This document shows positions 61,530-64,000 of a DNA stretch of 64,000 nt, piece after piece (positions within the stretch are counted from its first letter, which is position 1; every line of letters starts with the position of its first letter). Origin of the DNA: Flavobacterium sp. (lineage in GTDB: Bacteria > Bacteroidota > Bacteroidia > Flavobacteriales > Flavobacteriaceae); contig NZ_JANJUQ010000045.1 in assembly GCF_024710485.1 (NCBI RefSeq), positions 62,001 to 126,000 of the forward strand, read 5' to 3'. Position numbers and translations under genes: made by a program. The notes under the pieces are model-generated. The model ran no database searches, was not told where the DNA came from, and worked only from the letters and a program-made list of their open reading frames with translations.

Positions 61530-64000
61530 ATGAAAAAATTATACTTTTTATTGTTTCTCATTTCCGGATTAGCCAGTGCGCAGATTATTAATATTCCGGA
61601 TGCGAATTTTAAAGCCAAGTTGTTAATGGCTAGTCCTGACAATCAAATAGCATATAGCACTAATGTCAATGGACATATAAAAATCGATTCAAATAATGAT
61701 GGGGAAATACAAGTAAGCGAAGCCGCTCAAGTGACATATTTAGATGTACAGTTCTCTAACATAAATAGTGTTGTTGGAATTGAATCCTTTACTAATTTAA
61801 TTCAATTTTACTGTACCAATAATAATTTAAGTACTATTGATGTGAGTGGTCTAGTGAATTTGAATTATCTCTACCTAAGAGAAAATAATTTAACGCAAAT
61901 AGATGTTAGCGCTTTAGTGAATTTAAAAACGTTAGATTGCGAAGGCAATAATTTAACCTCTTTGGATTTAAGTAGTCTAACCAACCTTGAAAATTTATTT
62001 GTTAATTACAATCAGCTTACTACTATTACGTTCAATGCTTCCGGTGTTTTTAAAAAAATACACTGTACCGGTAATGTTTTGACCAGTCTTGATTTGAGTA
62101 TGTTTCCCACTCTAACCGAAATTCATTGTAATAATAATTTATTGACTAGTCTTAATGTTGCTAATTTGGTAAATCTCAAGACGTTATTTTGTGGTTACAA
62201 TCAATTGACCTCTATTGATGTGAGTGATTTGATTGCGCTAACCTCTCTTCAATGTTTCAATAACCTGCTCACCTCTCTTGATTTGACGGGACTTACGTCT
62301 GTTCTTTATTTTGGGTGTCAAAACAATTTACTCACTACAATAGATTTCAGCTCGCTTAATTCTGTGAGAAATATTTCTTTGGGGAATGAAGGTTTTGGAA
62401 CGGTTGATTTCAGTACATTGAACAATCCGGACTTAGTTGTTGGATTTGATTTTTGGGGAGGTAATCAAACCGTTTTAGATTTGAGTGTATTGCCTAATTT
62501 GTTAAAGACTAGTTATTATTATACTAATTTGACCAGTGTTGATATCTCTCAGAACCACAATGTGGATGAAGTTTTCTTTACAAATAATTTTGATTTGACC
62601 TACGTAAATATGAAAAATGGGAAGTTAAACTCGTCTTTTTTTAGCGTGTGCCCGTTGTTGGAATTTGTTTGTACAGATGATGTTGAAACGGTTAATGTTC
62701 AAAATCAGTTAAATAATTATGGTTTGGCATCAGTAGTTTGTAATTCTTATTGCACTTTTGTGCCTGGTGGCAATCACAATACTATCTCAGGAACTTTAAC
62801 CTTAGACAGTAACAATAACGGTTGTGATGCAGCGGATGGGTTTAATCCTAATATCCGATTGAACATAGTGAATGGTCTTTCTTCGGGTTCAACATTTACT
62901 AATGCTGACGGACAATACACTTTTTACACATTGGCGGGTAATTTTACAGTAAGTCCGAATATCGAAAATCCGTCTTGGTTTACTATTTCTCCCAACAATG
63001 CTAATTTTAATTTTGCAAATACGAATAATAATAGTGCAACACAAAATTTCTGTATTACACCTAACGGTATTCATCCTGATTTGGAAATTGTTGTTGCTCC
63101 TGTAATTCCGTCGCGTCCCGGCTTTGATGCAGTGTATAAAATTGTTTATCGCAACAAAGGAAACCAAACCTTGTCACAAGCTTACGGTATCAACTTTTTC
63201 TATAACAACAACCTGATGGATTTGGTGTCCACCAGTATAGTGCCAACTTCTGTAGTTAGTGGTGGCCTCTCTTGGGATTATGCCAACTTGCAGCCTTTTG
63301 AAAGTCGGGAGATTTTAGTGACTTTCAATATCAACGCACCAACTGATACTAATCCTGTCAATATAGATGATGTCTTAACCTTTACCGCTTCTATCTTACC
63401 ACAAGCCGGTGATGAAAATACAACGGATAATTTATACGCTTACAACGAAATAGTGGTTGGTTCTTACGATCCGAATGATATTACGTGTTTAGAAGGTGAT
63501 GTGGTTTCTCCCACTGAAATAGGGGATTACTTGCACTATATGATTCGTTTTGAAAACACCGGAACAGCTGAAGCGGAAAACATAGTGGTTCGAACAGAAG
63601 TCAATCCTGCTGATTTTGATATCAATTCTTTACAACTTTTAAATACTTCTCACTCTGTAAACGCTAAGATTACGGGGAATGTAGTAGAGTTTATTTTTCA
63701 GAATATATTATTAGAGTCAGGCGGACACGGAAACGTATTGCTAAAAGTCAAGTCGAAAAATACTTTACAACAAGGCGATGCCGTAAACAAAAGAGCTGAT
63801 ATCTATTTTGATTATAATTATCCGGTAGCTACCAATGAGGCCGAAACTACTTTCCAAGCCCTGAGTAATACCGATTTTGAGCAAGACCAGTCCATCTCGC
63901 TTTACCCTAATCCAACTAAGGATAAAGTAAATATTTCAGGCGATTTTAATTTGCAGTCAGTACAATTGTATGATGTGCAAGGAAGACTATTGCAAACGCA
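61530..64000 (+). CDS. Leucine-rich-repeat surface protein with DUF7619-like region and T9SS type A sorting domain, truncated at window end
   Basis: Own translation from ATG 61530: MKKLYFLLFLISGLASAQIINIPDANFKAKLL..., LRRs, '...FEQDQSISLYPNPTKDKVNISGDFNLQSVQLYDVQGRLLQT'; no in-frame stop, so absent from ORF track. Confidence 0.88.
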   Translation, partial: MKKLYFLLFLISGLASAQIINIPDANFKAKLLMASPDNQIAYSTNVNGHIKIDSNNDGEIQVSEAAQVTYLDVQFSNINSVVGIESFTNLIQFYCTNNNLSTIDVSGLVNLNYLYLRENNLTQIDVSALVNLKTLDCEGNNLTSLDLSSLTNLENLFVNYNQLTTITFNASGVFKKIHCTGNVLTSLDLSMFPTLTEIHCNNNLLTSLNVANLVNLKTLFCGYNQLTSIDVSDLIALTSLQCFNNLLTSLDLTGLTSVLYFGCQNNLLTTIDFSSLNSVRNISLGNEGFGTVDFSTLNNPDLVVGFDFWGGNQTVLDLSVLPNLLKTSYYYTNLTSVDISQNHNVDEVFFTNNFDLTYVNMKNGKLNSSFFSVCPLLEFVCTDDVETVNVQNQLNNYGLASVVCNSYCTFVPGGNHNTISGTLTLDSNNNGCDAADGFNPNIRLNIVNGLSSGSTFTNADGQYTFYTLAGNFTVSPNIENPSWFTISPNNANFNFANTNNNSATQNFCITPNGIHPDLEIVVAPVIPSRPGFDAVYKIVYRNKGNQTLSQAYGINFFYNNNLMDLVSTSIVPTSVVSGGLSWDYANLQPFESREILVTFNINAPTDTNPVNIDDVLTFTASILPQAGDENTTDNLYAYNEIVVGSYDPNDITCLEGDVVSPTEIGDYLHYMIRFENTGTAEAENIVVRTEVNPADFDINSLQLLNTSHSVNAKITGNVVEFIFQNILLESGGHGNVLLKVKSKNTLQQGDAVNKRADIYFDYNYPVATNEAETTFQALSNTDFEQDQSISLYPNPTKDKVNISGDFNLQSVQLYDVQGRLLQT

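Overview
Chromosomal window from a Bacteroidota genome, most likely a Flavobacterium-like flavobacterium. Support comes from T9SS sorting domains, a SusC/SusD pair, TAnnTTTG promoters, near-absence of Shine-Dalgarno sequences and the A/T-rich composition. Much of it is core housekeeping: rarA, rhomboid, rlmB; a ~17 kb str/S10/spc/alpha ribosomal cluster (rpsL to rplQ with fusA, secY, infA, rpmJ, rpoA); carA, eno, guaA, pyrG, yidC, mnmA, lysA and sucC. Accessory or surface genes are an orphan SusC/SusD pair, a BamA/TamA-like protein, a LysM x4 + PBP-like fusion, a FAS1 lipoprotein, a T9SS subtilase, and a large repeat adhesin (type B CTD) followed by PorP/SprF and OmpA/PD40 genes. There is also a PafA-like phosphatase, a TPR-LytS/LytTR two-component pair, and a truncated LRR/T9SS protein running off the right edge. 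I saw no CRISPR array, prophage, transposase, tRNA or rRNA. I do not see a clear new defence or mobile system. The most interesting unexplained signals are non-coding. They are a 54-nt near-perfect hairpin between rpsN and rpsH, a structured 54-nt element just upstream of rpsD (candidate S4 autoregulatory leader), a terminator plus consensus promoter that separates rpsJ from rplC, and a four-copy dispersed intergenic repeat family with one copy carrying a nested repeat. There is also a 247-bp in-frame tandem duplication whose 7 differences are all synonymous. All calls come from reading sequence and translations; no database search or folding was run.
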